A stretch of DNA of 64,000 bases from Adineta vaga (GCA_021613535.1 CP075497.1:2790001-2854000), one strand, 5' to 3'; positions 32,860-47,072 are shown, counted from the stretch's first letter. The notes: generated from the sequence alone by a model not told the origin. Numbers and translations: made by a program.

Positions 32860-35800
32860 ATGAGTGATAAACCACGACTATCAACAGCCTTATCAAATAG
32901 TTTAAAAGGAGCCACTGCTGTATCAAAATTTAAAGGATTACTTAATCAACAAAGTTTAAGTTCATTTTCAAAGTAGAGAACATCAGTTCAATGAAGAAGC
33001 AAACTTATTTCTTTGAATTTATTCTTAGTCTCGAGGATTTAAGAGAAGAACGACTTGAAATTCAAAATTTATTACATTTAGAAGATTTGGAAAGATTACG
33101 TTTACAAGGATTTGTATGTGAATTTATCTCAATTAAATATCTTTTCTACTTTTATTCTCTCTCCCTATCTCTCTAGTCAGGTAAAAAACGTCTTAATAAA
33201 GAACAATTCATTACATTCTTACGAACAACATTACCTCGTGGAACCATTCGAGATGTATGTTTATCTTTGTATCGATTTATTTTATTTTCTTTGTTTAAGT
33301 TTGATGAATTATTTGAATCTGTTGATTGTACGAAAGAAGGTTATATTTCATGGTAAGATAGCAATATTTCAATCAATTAGATTTGTTAGAAATCTTCACT
33401 ATTTTCAGGGATAATTTAGCCGAATACATTGTCTTGAAATTAACTGATAATGATGATCGACAAAAAGCGACATCAATACCGAGCTGGAAGGGTGGAAAAT
33501 CGATCGTAAAGTAAGTATATATATATATATCTTTCTTTGTGATTGATTTTCAAAAGGCAAGACTTTCTTCATTAGTGCTCATCGAGATTCTATCAAACGT
33601 ATTCAACATATGGATAGTTTTGGTCGATATATATCTTTAAGTCGAGTATGAAAGGAGAAACTAAACAAAGTTATAGGTTCTTGAAAAGAAGATTTCTCTT
33701 TTCAGGAAGGAACTATTTGTCTTTATGATGATGAAACTCAATTTTATAAAACATTTAAAGCAACAACTGAAAATTGTAAACTAAGAGATTTATGGATTAC
33801 TGATTTCGTATTCATGTCAAATAATAACAAAATAGCATTATCTTATACATCAAAAGAAATAAGTAAGACAAATTTCTCGACATTTATATTTGATTTATTT
33901 CATCTCGTTGTTCAAGTTATCTTTGATATGACATCGAAATTAGAATTGAATTTATCCTATCGAATTGTTGGCATGGAAGCAACACCTTTTTGTTTGGATT
34001 ATTGGTAAGAGATTGTATGGATTTTCTATTGTTGAAATGCTTTCATTTAGGTCGGATCCGGAAAATCCTAATGATGCGATATTATGTTGGGGAGATGTAA
34101 TGGGAAATGTTCATGCAATTTTTTTCAATTCAGCTTTAATCGCTCTAATTGAACGACCACCACAACAGACGAGTGATGCAGGTTTGTTTCTATAGAAAAT
34201 CTACTTTGCTTAATTGAAAATTATTATATTTAGAATATACAAAAGTTCACTTAGCAGATATAGCAAATGGAAACTATAAAAATGCATCGTATGCAACATA
34301 TCATGCTCATGGAGAATGGACTCGAAAAGGTTGATATTCAATTGATGTTCTATTCTCAAATAGATTGGAGTTCTTTTTTTTTGCAGTTAAATATGTCGAA
34401 CATCTGGAATGTTTTGTTTCATGTTCAACAGATGCAAAAACAGCATTAGTGTTTTCTTGGTTAGAAAAATCGGGATTAACAGTTCGAAAGTATGTTGAAA
34501 TTCGTCCTTGAGAAAACAGGAATCGTTTTTTCTTTATGAGAGAAACTATTATCTAATCTATGAAATATTTTAGTAATGATATTGTTCGTGATCGAAGGTA
34601 TATTTTAAAAACTAAGATAGTCATATAAACTAACTTAAAATCAGTTTTTATGTTTTTCAAATTGAATTTAACCTTGGCGAATTGTTTTGATTCGATATTC
34701 TGATTGTATTTTATGGGTTTTTTTTCTTTCTAGTAATTATTCAATTCGTGTTCGAAAGTTACGTGATGGGAGGTATGTATACATAAGAATGAATTTAAAG
34801 AGCTTCTATGATGAATTTTCTAGAAATACGGTTGTAATTGAACAAGGAGTTAATTCATTTGATTATTCAAAAACCTTTAATTTAGTGGGTAAGATGAATT
34901 ATACATTCGAATCACCTTGAGACAGTTGAAAACTAAATAAACTGACGAAATATGTTAGGTTTCATTCGATACAAATGAAATTAAAGCTTGATAGTTTCGA
35001 ATACTTTTCATCTATTTAGCAACCGCTGGTGTCAATACTCAAGTACGATTATGGAATCCATTTGTTCTATCAAAACCAAATGGAGTAATAAAAATCATGC
35101 TTTCTTCGTTGAATATCTTTATTTTTCTTTAGACATTGATTGGTCATATGCGTTCTGTTCTTTTTGTTCAATTTATTCATAGTCGTAATCAAGTAATAAG
35201 TTTTTCGAAAGATAAAATATTACGTATCTGGGATGTACAACTACAAATCTGTCTTCAACGTTTAGCAAATATATTTCCACGTGGAGCTGAAGGTAAGAAT
35301 CATGCAAAAGAAATTTTATTTTCTTGATTAAAAACGAAAAAGACAAACTACGATTTCTTGATGTGTTTTTTTAACCTTGAAATTTTTTAAATCGCTTCAC
35401 ATAAAAATCGATAATTTCGTTGACAATCATCGACATATAATCCACATGAAGTTACACTAACACATAATTCATTATTATTAATTGTTGTTAAACTTGAATA
35501 ATCTGTTTGTGAACACCAAATATCATGTAAATTCAATTGTGCTGTTTCACCATTATCATACCAACGAAAGATCGTTGTTGGAACTTGTCGTCGTGTTCGA
35601 TAATTAGGATGATGTAATTTTAATGTATCGAAATTACTTGTTGCACCTATCCAATAGATATAGTCAAGTTGATCATGATCATTATCATGTGCAAAACTTT
35701 CTTTAAGATATTGAATATCTGTACGATTAAGATTTGATGCTAATTTCATTGTATATTCTTGTCCTTCATCGATTGTATTATCATCTTGACAATAGTCATT

Positions 35801-38800
35801 TGCTTCAAACCAGGTAGATTTATGATTTGAAAGACGAAAACAACGATTACCAATTAATAGATCATGACAAACAATACATCGATGTAAAATAGTCGACCAA
35901 AATAAACGTTTTGGACAAGTACAATGACCTGATTGACATTTCATTAAAGATTTTTCTCCATCACAATCATCATCTGTTGAACACGATTTGTCATATCCGA
36001 GTAATTCATTCGAAATGGATGTACTCTCTATATTTGGATTCAAAGGTGGTGCTTTCAAACTTCCATAACCATTAATGACAGGAATATTGACTGCAGATAC
36101 ACTTTGTGTTATTGCGGTTGTTGTTAAGATTGTTTTGTCATTGTTAGTTGGATTATCAAGACTATTAACAAGAATGTCCAAAGCATTAGCAAATTTTCTG
36201 CAAAGAAAAAGGAAAATTTTAATGTTAGAGTTGTTCGTATTTTGATGGAAAACAAAGAATATTTTACCTCAATGCATATTTATCCGGTAATAATTCTTCA
36301 CTTTTCTTATCTAATTTTACGCAAAAGAAGTTCGCTCCAATTTGTTCAATTGATTTATTGAACAAAATTAATGTTGACCGTTGATTATAGTCATACTGAT
36401 TATGTTGCATAATATGTTGAATGAAATTTTGAATATAAAATGAATCACTAATCATTTCTTGATCAGTTAATTCACAATTCACATAACATGTTATCATTGT
36501 TGATGTTATATGTAAGAAAAGAACAAGACTAGTATTTGGTGAATAGATTCGATCGGTTGACTTATCAGCATAAAGAACAAATTGAGTACGATTTTCATTA
36601 TTAAAACGAATATGAAATAAATGTTCCGAAGGATAATATAGAATTTGAAATTTTAATTGTGGAATACTGAAAATTGTATTTGTTGTATTGATTTTATCAA
36701 TATGGGGTTTGTAAACAATAGTGAACGAATCTGATGAAAGTGTTTGTTGCTGCTGCTGTTGTTGTTGATTATTACGTCTAAAGATTCGAATGCAGAAAGA
36801 AAAAAAGTCGAGTAATTTTGAGTCCTGCCTTACAGGCAGACTATCATCACAAAAGAGACTATGTATGGTCCACATTTTAACCGTAAAGCGACTGCACTGA
36901 AAAGCATCTTACCTTGATCGGAGTTTTCGACGTTGAACTTTTTCAATAATATGTTGCATTTTTCGAATTAAAGGTCGTCCAATAGTTGAAGTTGTATTAG
37001 TTTCTAAAGCATGATTCGTATTCATTGGTTTACATGAATAAGTTTCGAAGATTTCTTGTGCTGTTTGTGATTCATAATGTTCGATATTCTCCGTGATATT
37101 TTCAAGTTTATAAATTGAACTTTGATTTTCAGATTTTCCATCGAAGAACATTGTTGAATAGAAAAAATATGAATCAATTAATTTACAATTAATATAAGTT
37201 TCTAATTTCATTTCATCACGAATGGCAATAAAAATCAGATGATTTATTGAATTATACAATAAATCAGCTCGTTCAATATTTAATTTTATCGATTGTTCTT
37301 GTTGTTTAATAGTTCCATTTGAATAGCGTGTATTCACATTAACAACAATCGCGCGATCATAAGTTGATAAAGCAAATGAAAGATATTTTTGTTCTTGTTG
37401 ATTTGTTGTTAATGTAAAAAGTGGAGTATAAAATCCTGGAAATTGATATTGATCAAATACGAACCAATGTTCAGTTGATGAAACAATAGTTATCGAAAGA
37501 AACCAAAGTAGAATTCGCATGATTTTAAATCGATACTTTTACTTCTAATGACTTGTTTGAAATATAAATGATCAATGAAAACAAAAAATGACGATGATAA
37601 GAAGAAATTGTGAATCATTATGAATGAGCAAAATAAAATGAAATTTGATCTATGCACACAAAACATCTCCAACAATTACAGTAATTAGTACAGAAGAGGA
37701 GAGAGAGAGAGAGAGAAGAAAACAAGAAGTGAACCTGTCATTCAAATTTAATGTTCGATTCTGATCGACTAATCATATTTATCTTTTCTAGTGGAAATCT
37801 TTTGTTGGTTTGATGATCCACGTAGTCGATTTTTTGCCACATTTCGAACGAATATTTTGATGTGGGAAATAAAACCTGATGTTAAAAATCGAATTGTTAC
37901 TCATGATCGATCTATTGTTGCTGCTCGATATTTGATTAAACACAAACAAGTAAGATGAATCTATTTGATAAGAATTGTAATGAAAATTTTCATTTATATA
38001 GGTCATGGTGGTTTGTCAAGCAGGTGACATTAGTTTTTGGTCATTAGAAGGTCAGAGAACAAATCGATTTAGTGAGAAAAGTATTGGAGAAAATGTTGAT
38101 ACAACTTGTTTGGGTTTTGATGAATTTGGAGAGAAATTCTATACGGGCGGAAGCGATGGGAAAATTCGAGTTCGTTGAAATTTACATGAAGACAAAGAAA
38201 GCATAAGGATGAAATATGAATTTAGGTATGGAATTACAATGGTCGAGTTTTACGAAATTTGGAAGCGACTGAAGATGGTACAGCAGTGGAAATTACACAG
38301 ATTGAAACATTAAAACGACGAATTGTTGCTGTTGGATGGAGCAAGTAAGAAGATAGAAGTTAGAACGATTGATGATTAATTGAAATTTCTTGAAGATATT
38401 TAACGATTTTTCGTGATTTACAAGAAGGTGATGTTAAACCTGCTTTACCTACTGAATGGAAAGGAGATAAAGGTGAAGATGAAGATACAAGAGAAGTAAT
38501 TATTCTGAAGAAATATTTCTGATCTATTTTTTGTTTTTTTTCATTTAAAGGGACATAATGAAGATATCGTATGTATGTCTGTAACTGCATTTGCACCTCA
38601 ATTACTTGCAACAGGAAGTATTGATGGTGAAATATGTATTTGGAATACTTCATCTGAATTATTTGTTCGTCGTCTTGATCAACGCAAACGTGTTCCTAAT
38701 CATAATAAAACACAAGTAAAATAAAATAGTTTTTCTTTCTCTAATGCTTTTGCTGCTTAATGCTCATTCTTTTGCATTCTTAATCAGTTACAAGACAATT

Positions 38801-40249
38801 CAGCTGATTTTGCTATGACAACGCTATGTTTTCTTGATAAACGCATTACATCAAATACAAATACTAGTTCAACATGCGCTAATTTAGTATCATGTGGTGG
38901 TTTAGGCTTTGTTCGCTTTTGGAATGCGCATAGTGGAAAGCTCATAGGCGAATTTCAAGCACATAGTGATGGTATATCGATAAAAATAGATGATCTCACT
39001 TTTCCTTTTGAGTCTATCGTTTTGTATTTATCATTTTAGTTGTAACAATTATTATGGAAATCGATGTTCGAAATAAATATTTAGGAACAGGAGATGTGAA
39101 TGGTCTTGTTAAAATCTGGAATATAGAAGAGTATTGTTTACAAACAAATACATCAGATTTAATAACAGAATCTCCAAGTTTGTAGATAGTTTATTGAAAT
39201 TTGTCGTATTCATTTCGTGTTTTACTATTTATTTAGCTTTGCTCACGGAATTTACTACACATACTGATTTAATTACATGTATTGATTTCTTAGAAAAAGA
39301 TACACGAACATTTATTCTAACATCATCAGCTGATGGAAGTGTTGTACTATCGGATATGAATGGAAATTCTTATGGAATATTTGGACAGCCAAATCAATGG
39401 CGTTTAGATGTTGATTTATCAAAAGTAAATGAAGAAGAAGTTCCATTGGATCAAAGTGAACATGATCCTGACTCGAATGAAAATTCAAAATTATTTGATG
39501 AAGAAACTCAATTAGAATTACCATCATCAGACTCGAATAATAATCTACCAACGATGACTGATGAAGAAATGTTAACAAGACGATCAAATGTTTGGCAGTC
39601 AACTTCAATTGGTATGAAACTATTCATATTTTCTTGATTTTATATCTGTTTATTTCAGGTGTTAGTTATCAAGAAAAACGAACGAATCGTCGACAACGAA
39701 ATCAACCAACGTTAATTACTTCAAAAGATTATCTACTTTGGGAAAAGACCGGTTTAGCACCTGGTGGTGCCTATGGTGTAAGTTCTGTTCATCTCATTTG
39801 AATCACCATGAATCGTATTATATTTAGTCTCTTGATACATATGATCCACCAAACATTCCCGAACAAAAGAAAACACCTCAAAGCAATCTCAATGCAGCTT
39901 GGCATGCCGCTAATTTTGGTGATAATTCTCGACGACGTCCCGTTCCAACTACAATCGGTGCAAGTAAGATTATATCCTTCTAAACTATCCAAACACATAC
40001 TTCTATATATTAGATTTGAAATCTGCTTTTGATGAACGTTCTTTAATTCCCAAGTACATTTTGGATTATGAAGTTAAACAACGTCAATTATTTGAATTGA
40101 AAACTCAATCTCAACCAAAGACTATCTCATCAGCAACACCTGCACATAGTAATCCATCAATACATATGCGTCAAGCAGCTGATGCGGTATTAAAATTAAA
40201 GCGACAAAGTTCAACTGCCACTAATTACAGTGATCAAAAAGCCCAGTGA
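32860..40249 (+). CDS. EF-hand and WD40-repeat protein, WDR64/WDR49/WDY type
   Basis: Long gene with about 25 short exons plus one 2.5 kb intron (35293-37791). Start chosen at MSDKPRLSTALSNSLKG; an upstream Met (32779) is less likely. N-terminal helical/EF-hand part: EDLREERLEIQNLLHLEDLE, GKKRLNKEQFITFLRTTLP, FDELFESVDCTKEGYISW. Then WD repeats: ISLSREGTICLYDD, LIGHMRSVLFVQFIHSRNQV followed by DKILRIWDVQ, ILMWEIKPDV, YTGGSDGKIRVWNYNGRVLR, LLATGSIDGEICIWNTSSEL, YLGTGDVNGLVKIWNIEEY, ILTSSADGSVVLSDMNGNSY. A C-terminal tail has WEKTGLAPGGAYG and TYDPPNIPEQKKTP. EF-hand followed by two WD arrays is the layout of WDR49, WDR64 and the fly Y-linked WDY, proteins tied to cilia or sperm. The large intron contains a complete gene on the other strand. 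Confidence 0.85.
35387..37520 (-). CDS. Secreted/adhesive protein with thrombospondin-N-like and C-type lectin domains, nested in an intron
   Basis: Three exons (37520-36913, 36777-36268, 36198-35387). Signal peptide MRILLWFLSITIVSSTE. Two weakly similar beta-sandwich halves follow: SINHLIFIAIRDEMKLETYI..CKLIDSYFF in exon 1 and LVLFLHITSTMITCYVNCEL in exon 2; both resemble thrombospondin N-terminal/laminin-G strands. A Gln tract (QQQQQQQQ) opens exon 2. Exon 3 has a cysteine-rich EGF-like block (SCSTDDDCDGEKSLMKC..GHCTCPKRL) and a C-type lectin domain: GNRCFRLSNHKSTWFEANDY, WIGATSNFD, LCVSVTSCGLYVDDCQRNYR, FLCEAI. The usual EPN or QPD sugar-binding triplet is absent, so carbohydrate binding is doubtful. 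The whole gene lies inside intron 35293-37791 of the plus-strand WD40 gene. Confidence 0.85.
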
Positions 40250-40401
40250 TATACTCAATTAATTTCTCATTCCTATGAACAAACAAATCCGGTGATGTCA
40301 GATTAATAAATATTAAATGAAAGGAAGAGAACGTTTTATTTTATTTCAATCGAACATTTCGTTTTTTTTTTGTAAATTATTTTTTCTTTCATATCTAAAA
40401 T

Positions 40402-41040
40402 TTAATAATTTGCCACACTGGAATTTGATCTGGATACTGTTCGTTGATGTTCTCTTGTTACAATAACCATATTAATTATCGTATGAATGAAGGCAACAGA
40501 AAATGTAATAATAAGAAAGAATTTCAAATGACTTGCTAAATCATCATCACAATATAACGAAGAAAATAAAGTACATTTCGTTGCTAAACTATAATTAATT
40601 ATAGAAAAGACAAGGCCAACCGTAGTAAGACCTAAGTTTATAGAATAATATTGTACAAGACGAATTAAAGGATAATGTGATTTAGCAGCAGTAATCATCA
40701 TAATAATTCCTCCAACTATGAGAAAAGAACCAGCCCAAAATCCATGATAATATGATGAATATGAATTGACAATAAGTCCAATTTGTAAACTAATTGCTAT
40801 AATACCCCACAAAGCATAGAAAAAGCCAGATATGAATAGAAATAGTTTTAAATCAGTAGTAATTGTTGTCGGTAATTTATTTCTCCAAACTGTTTGGTAA
40901 ACTGGTGTTACAACAATACCATTCTGTTGATATAATGGTGTTTTTTCAGAAAATAAATTATTTGAATTAACTTCATTGACATATGATGTTGTTCCTTGAT
41001 ATGATCTTGATGAAAGAAAGTGAGAAATTGAAGAAGACAA
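40402..41040 (-). CDS. Four-transmembrane protein (MS4A/MARVEL-like topology)
   Basis: Single exon, 212 residues. A 65-residue Ser-rich cytoplasmic N-terminus precedes four hydrophobic segments: LFLFISGFFYALWGIIAISL, FWAGSFLIVGGIIMMITA, INLGLTTVGLVFSIINYSL and FFLIITFSVAFIHTIINMVI. Between TM3 and TM4 is an extracellular loop with two cysteines (KCTLFSSLYCDDD), and the C-tail is short and Ser/Arg-rich (HQRTVSRSNSSVANY). Topology and the second-TM pattern (FW.G.lfivgGi) resemble the CD20/MS4A and TMEM families common in invertebrates. No orthologue can be named. Tail-to-tail with the WD40 gene. Confidence 0.75.
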   Translation of the reverse strand: MSSSISHFLSSRSYQGTTSYVNEVNSNNLFSEKTPLYQQNGIVVTPVYQTVWRNKLPTTITTDLKLFLFISGFFYALWGIIAISLQIGLIVNSYSSYYHGFWAGSFLIVGGIIMMITAAKSHYPLIRLVQYYSINLGLTTVGLVFSIINYSLATKCTLFSSLYCDDDLASHLKFFLIITFSVAFIHTIINMVIVTREHQRTVSRSNSSVANY

Positions 41041-41577
41041 TGTCTAGGAAATAAAAATCGCTTACGAAGGGATTTCTTGTTTATCAAAATTTGATTGCAT
41101 TTTGTTGAATTTTTGTTTTAACAGTCACGAATATTTATCTGAATGATGATTTTATTGTTCTATTTATATTCTGTACTTCTTCATTGTATCAAAAACTAGA
41201 TTTGATATGACGCGTATCTTTGTTTGAGTTAGTCATTAGAATAACATGTTTATCATTGTGATTCTTTTTGTAATAGGCGTTTTTACAAAGATAAATTTTT
41301 TTTTCTATTGATAAACAAAATGCATCTAATTCATGAAGATCTTTGATTGGTATTATTTAAGACAAAAAACGTTTTATTCTTTTTTTCTTTCGAAATGAAA
41401 CACAAAGACAAAATAAATTGTATAGAATTATGCATAACAAAGTTTTCTAATAAAGAATAGAAAGAGAGATAGAGAGAGACATATGTATTATATATAGAGG
41501 TAGAAAGAAATAAGACAGAAAAATAACCAAATCATTATGTACATTAGAATTATTGAAGAGAAACAAAAAAAAGCAAA
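41041..41577. other. Intergenic region
   Basis: 537 bp between the four-TM gene start and the NCAPD2 stop; holds (GA)n-like purine runs near 41458-41480. No gene seen. Confidence 0.5.
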
Positions 41578-44500
41578 TTAATTATCATCATCATCATCAT
41601 CATCGTCGTCACTCGCTACTATAGTCGCCTTCTTTCGTGCAGTTACGGCCGCACCACGTTTTGATCGAGTTGCTGTTGGGAGTTTTGTTTCTTTTTTAAT
41701 TGGTTGTTTAAAATCATTTTCATCATTATCATCATCATCATCATCATCCTCATCGTCATCGGCTACAACAAAAACGTAGATATTCAATTAATCTTTTCTT
41801 GAAAAAAAAGCTCATTTTCTTACATTGTGATACTTTGGCTTTACTACGACTTGGTGCTTGTTTACCTTTCTTTCCAGCACCACCTGCACGAGAAGCTAAA
41901 AGAAAATTCAAAGTAATTTTTCTAATCAAATCATTTCTCGATGAAAATCTACCTTTCGTTGGTTGTTTCGTTTTTTGTTGTGCTTGTTGAACAGCTACTA
42001 AAATACCACTTGATGATCTTGCTTGATCAATACGAGTGGATAATTCATCCAATACAACCTTAAAAAAAACGATTCATTTTTGCATTGATAACAAGACGCA
42101 AAAACAAATCCTACCTTAAGATCCGGTTTATTTCCTAAGAGTTTCTTGGCATTATTGACAATTGTTAAAAATGATTCATAAACAGCATCTTCAACAAGTT
42201 TATCCGCATAATAATTATAATGATCCAATAAACCTTTCAAAGCTCGTTCATTATATGTTAATTTCGACATAATATAAGCAAGATCACGCCATAAACGGAG
42301 GATTATTACTAAGAATAAAGAATAATCATTCAAGTAAGATTAATCAACGGAACTTACTCAGCTAAATGAAATCTTTGACATAATTTTTCTGACAAACTTT
42401 CTGTTTGCTTTTCTTTATTAACATATTTAAATAAGAATTCCATAATACATTTGAAATCTTCTTCAATCAATTCTCGATCTTTATCCAATCCACCTCCGAC
42501 AAGATTCGAAAAAATATCGGGTAAAATATTAAATAAAGCTTCACCATGTTGTCGTTTTGCTAATTCACTAAAGAATGACGTTGCTAATGTAGCGATTTGA
42601 GGATGTTTATCAATAATACATAAAGCTATTTCACTAATTTGACCTTTTGGCTAGAAGGAAAGAAAACGGAATTTGAATCGAAAGAATTTCATTTGTGACA
42701 ACTTACTTTAACCATTTCTTTAAGAATAAGATTAGAAATCGTTTTCAATGCTGCTAAACGAACATTATCCGATCGATCACGTAAACAACCATAAACATCA
42801 TTAGAATAAGCAGCAAATGCTAATGGATATCTGAAGAGAAAGAGATCAAGATGATGATAAAGTTCGTAAGACTTACTTTAAGTAAAAATCATTCATTAAA
42901 ACCATAATAGCAACTCGTACACTTTCAAATGTTGAATTTTTCAATAGATCAAATAACATTTTTGCATGTGTTTCACATAATTCAACAGATAATAACATAA
43001 ATTTACATAAACAAATGGTGGCACTTAATTGCAATGCTTCTTCTCGATATTCATTTGGATGAAGAAGAATCTTAACAAAAGAAATAATGTAGGTTATGTT
43101 TGAAAGGAAAAAACATGTTCTTACTTGTTCGAGAATGTTTTTATATTGCATTAATAAGGAATTTTTTTCACAGATTGATTGAATATATAAACCAATTTCA
43201 TTATCAACTGGATCCTCAGCTTCAGCACCACCAAATACTTGACACATTTCATCATCTTGATCATCATCGATCGTTTGATTTGTTGTTGAATTCAACTGAA
43301 ATGATAGTGAATACAAGTTTGAAGAAATCGAATGTTTTTTCTTTTCATCTTACAGTGAGATTTGATGAACTAGTTGTGGATTCATTGATAGATGTCGAAG
43401 GATTTTCATCATCTTCATCAGGTGTTTTACGTTTCGTTCGTTTTTTCACTGATTTTCTTGGTTTTTGTTGTGATTTTTTATCTGTTACTCTTGTTTGTTT
43501 AGCTTCTTTTCGTCGGAAAAGTTCATCTTTCACCGTACAATCAACATAATAAACGATTCCAACAGCTGCTTTTCCTAAACAGTTCAAAAAACGAACTAAC
43601 ATCAATGCTGAATTCGAATTTGTTTGGGTATGATGATGAAATGACGGATTTTGTGATTGCTGCTGTTGAGATAATTGATTTTGACTACTATCATAACCAG
43701 CATCTATATGAATCGAGAAGAAGAAGAAATTTTCAAGATAAATCAAAGAATTTTCTTTACTTTCAAAATCCATGGGTTCATTGAAAACTTGTTGTGATTG
43801 TGATGCAGTTGGAATTTTGAATACACCTCCAAGTTTGACACCAGTTTTAACAGCAAGTTTTTTTATAATATTCTCAATATGTTTTATCGGACCATCGGCT
43901 AATTTGAAAATTACATCAAATGCTGATTCCATCATTGGTGTCCATTGTCGATCAGAAACATCATGAAAAGCTAGGAAATAATAAATAAAATGTTTGTTGA
44001 AAATAAATCTGATCTATCGAATTACTTGAAACAATAATATTGCCAAGAATTTCAAATAAACGATGAGTTTTTGGTAAACGAAATTGTTTCGGTCGAACAC
44101 CATTTTCAATCTAAATTCAATCAAGATTTATAGAAGAGTATGGAGAACTTGAGAGTCAGTAAAAACCTTTTTCGGTGTTGCAGCTAATTGTAATAATAAA
44201 CAAGATATATGTACGAAACGACGATTTTTTTCTTTTGCTTGAATTAAATCTGTAATATCATTCAATTTTGTATTGACTTCATTTCTAATAAGCAAAAGAA
44301 TAAAAACATTTAAAGTAAATCAATGAATAAAATCTAACCCGACAATAAATGAAAGGATTTTTCCAGCAATAACATCAGTATTATCATCTGGTGGAGCTTT
44401 GTAAAACTTCCATAAAGCTTCAGTAATCGCTTCGGTCGCAATTTTTTTTCCTTTGATTAATTGTTTGAGAATCTCTTCAAAACATAATTCTTCAGAAAAT

Positions 44501-47072
44501 GTTGCACCTTTCAAAGCACGAATAATTGCACGAGCTTGATGAAGTGGAACATGTCTACAAAGAAGTTTATCAATTGAAATTTGTATTAGAAGAAAATGAA
44601 ATACTTACGCAGCAGGAATTGTTGGTGCAACATCGAAATAAATCTTTACAAATGCTTGTGTAATTGCTTCACAAATGGATTTATCAATTGACCAAATAAG
44701 ACTAAACATTAATCGTAAACTTTGTTCAATATTTGGTAATACAAGACGATAATGACGAAGATTAACAAAGAAATCTACTGCTTGTTTACAATCCGCTAAT
44801 GTTGGTGAATTGAATAGATTGACAACATGACGATTTGCTTGTTCAATTAAATCCATAAATTGAAGACCATCTTTATATAAAGTAACAATTTCTTCAACAC
44901 GCATCACTTGTTCTTCAAGTTTAACACGTGCTAAAGTTTCTTGAAGTGACTGATCATCATTAGTATTTTCTTTTTCTTGATTATTATCAACATGCATTTC
45001 ATTTTCTTCTTCTTCTTCTTCATCTTCGTCATCATCAATACTTTTATCTTCAGCTCCACTATCGTCTTCATCAGATTGAACTTTTCCATTTTTATTCGAC
45101 TTTTGTTCCTTGATATTTTTATTCAATTTTTCAAGTTCACCACGAAGTTCAGCTAATTTTGCTTCTGCATCATTTTGTCGTTCTTCAAATTGAGCTCGCG
45201 TTGAATCCTATTCAATAAATTCGTTTTCCTATATGAAAAAACTATCCTTCATTCAACTTACCACTACAAAATAAGGATTATTTAACACCATATGCATCAC
45301 CAATGTGACTGCATCTTTTCGTACAGCACAAGCTGAATCTCTCAATCGATCTAATCCAAGTTCAAATGCTCGAATATATTGTCTTACAGGAACTTTTTTC
45401 TGTTGTACTAATGATGTCCATAATTGTAGACAATGTTGACGAACAAAAGCGGTGATGTCTGATACATGTTCCTAGATTGAAATCAACGAAATAGTTATGT
45501 ATTCTTATCAGCAATAACTTACACGAAGTATTTGTAAAAGATCGTCACGCATTTTTCGTTGTCCATCATCAAGATCATCAGATGAAAGAAGTTTTTCAAT
45601 AACAGAACAGAATGCTGTTAAAGCAGCAACACGAATATGATGACTCTAAAAATGAGCAACAACTCGATATCAATCCTTATCCAAATCTTTTATCGTATTA
45701 CTTCAGCTGTTAGTAAATCACTAATTTGATCAATATGTGTTCGAATAATATGTGGATCTAATCGAGCCATATCGATAATAAATGTTGCCATGGTTTTAGC
45801 TGAAGTATTATCAGCTTGTGCTGCTACAAAATTAGTTTCACAAATTTCTCTAAAGAAAGTTAAAGATGAAATTTTCTTCAAAAATTTTTCTTCAATACAA
45901 ACTTTAGTAATTCAATTGCAAGTGATGTATCTTGATAATCAGTAAGTAGTGAATTTAATACTGTAATTAATAAACTTGAATTACTATCATAAAGTTTAAC
46001 TGCTTGAATAAATTGAATTGATGCTTCTAGAAAAGTACAGGAACTATTTATTCATACTTTCGAATATTAATTTTACCTCGTGCATGTTCGAATTTGTTAA
46101 TCATAATTGTTAGAATTAATGGAAGATTTTCTTTAACAATTGGATTTTTAGCGATATCTTGTCGACGAAGTAAATGATAACAAGGTTTCGTTACACATCT
46201 AATTTTTTTACAAAATACTAGAATTCATTTTACAAGAAAAGAAGATTTTTACTTGACAAATTGTTCATCGATTATCGATGAATCCCATAATGGTTTAATA
46301 TGTGATCGAAGAATATCACAAAGACCTTTTAAACATTTATCTCTTAGAGTATCCGATGTTACTATTGTTTTTCCACCATTTTCAGCTTCTTTGACTTTTT
46401 TTCCTTTCTAAAATAGAATTCTTAAGATAAGATAAAACCAAATGAATTTATCGAATATACTTTAGGCGCTGGCATATCGAAATCTGATGATTTATTTGTT
46501 TGATCATTATCAAATCGAATGACATATTCTGCCAAAATACATGAAAGCATTTTAACGATATTTAAATGAAAACGTCGATCATCAGCACCAAGACCAATAT
46601 GAATTCGTCGTTGCGCTTCGGACATTTCACTTGCCGTTACTATTCAAATCCTCTTATTCATTTGATAAGAAATAATAATCAATACTTACATCGAAGTAAG
46701 ATTTCTACTGCTTGAGAACGTCCGTTAATTGATACTTTATCGAAATGACTAAATAAAATAGAAATATTTTCATTCAAATTAAGAAAAGAGATTACTTACA
46801 TAGCAATACTGTAGAATAATGGAAACATATCAAGTAATTCTTTTGGTTCTCGAATTCGTGAGATATCTAAATGCGAACAAATAGAATACGAATATCTCCC
46901 GATAAAATAGCACATAAATACTTTGTAAACGTGTGTTAATATCACCAAGATCAAGAACATTTTGTACATAATAAGAACCTGTAGCGAGTTGTTTTTTTAG
47001 ATCTTCAAACTGATTTGGTACATCAAATGTTGTCCAACCACTGAATTCTACTTCACTATTCCTGACAGACAT
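41578..47072 (-). CDS. NCAPD2: Condensin complex subunit 1
   Basis: HEAT-repeat subunit of condensin I, needed for mitotic chromosome compaction. About twenty exons. Start MSVRNSEVEFSGWTTFDVPN. Diagnostic stretches: DKDRELIEEDFKCIMEFLFK, KEKQTESLSEKLCQRFHLAE, then RDLAYIMSKLTYNERALKGL and LDHYNYYADKLVEDAVYESF, which track human NCAPD2 (KDKQTESLVEKLCQRF; RDLAYCVSQLPLTERGLRKM). The middle carries HEAT-type helices such as HHIRVAALTAFCSVIEKLL and ACAVRKDAVTLVMHMVLNNP, and an acidic linker (EDKSIDDDEDEEEEEENEM). The C-terminus is basic then poly-Asp (SDDDDDDDDDN), encoded by an ATC repeat at 41581-41605 that may vary in length. Family length is about 1,400 residues and this model is close. Confidence 0.9.

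Noticed and set aside
39312-39608. Minus-strand 98-codon frame
   Set aside because: Shadow of the WD40 gene exon in the opposite frame.
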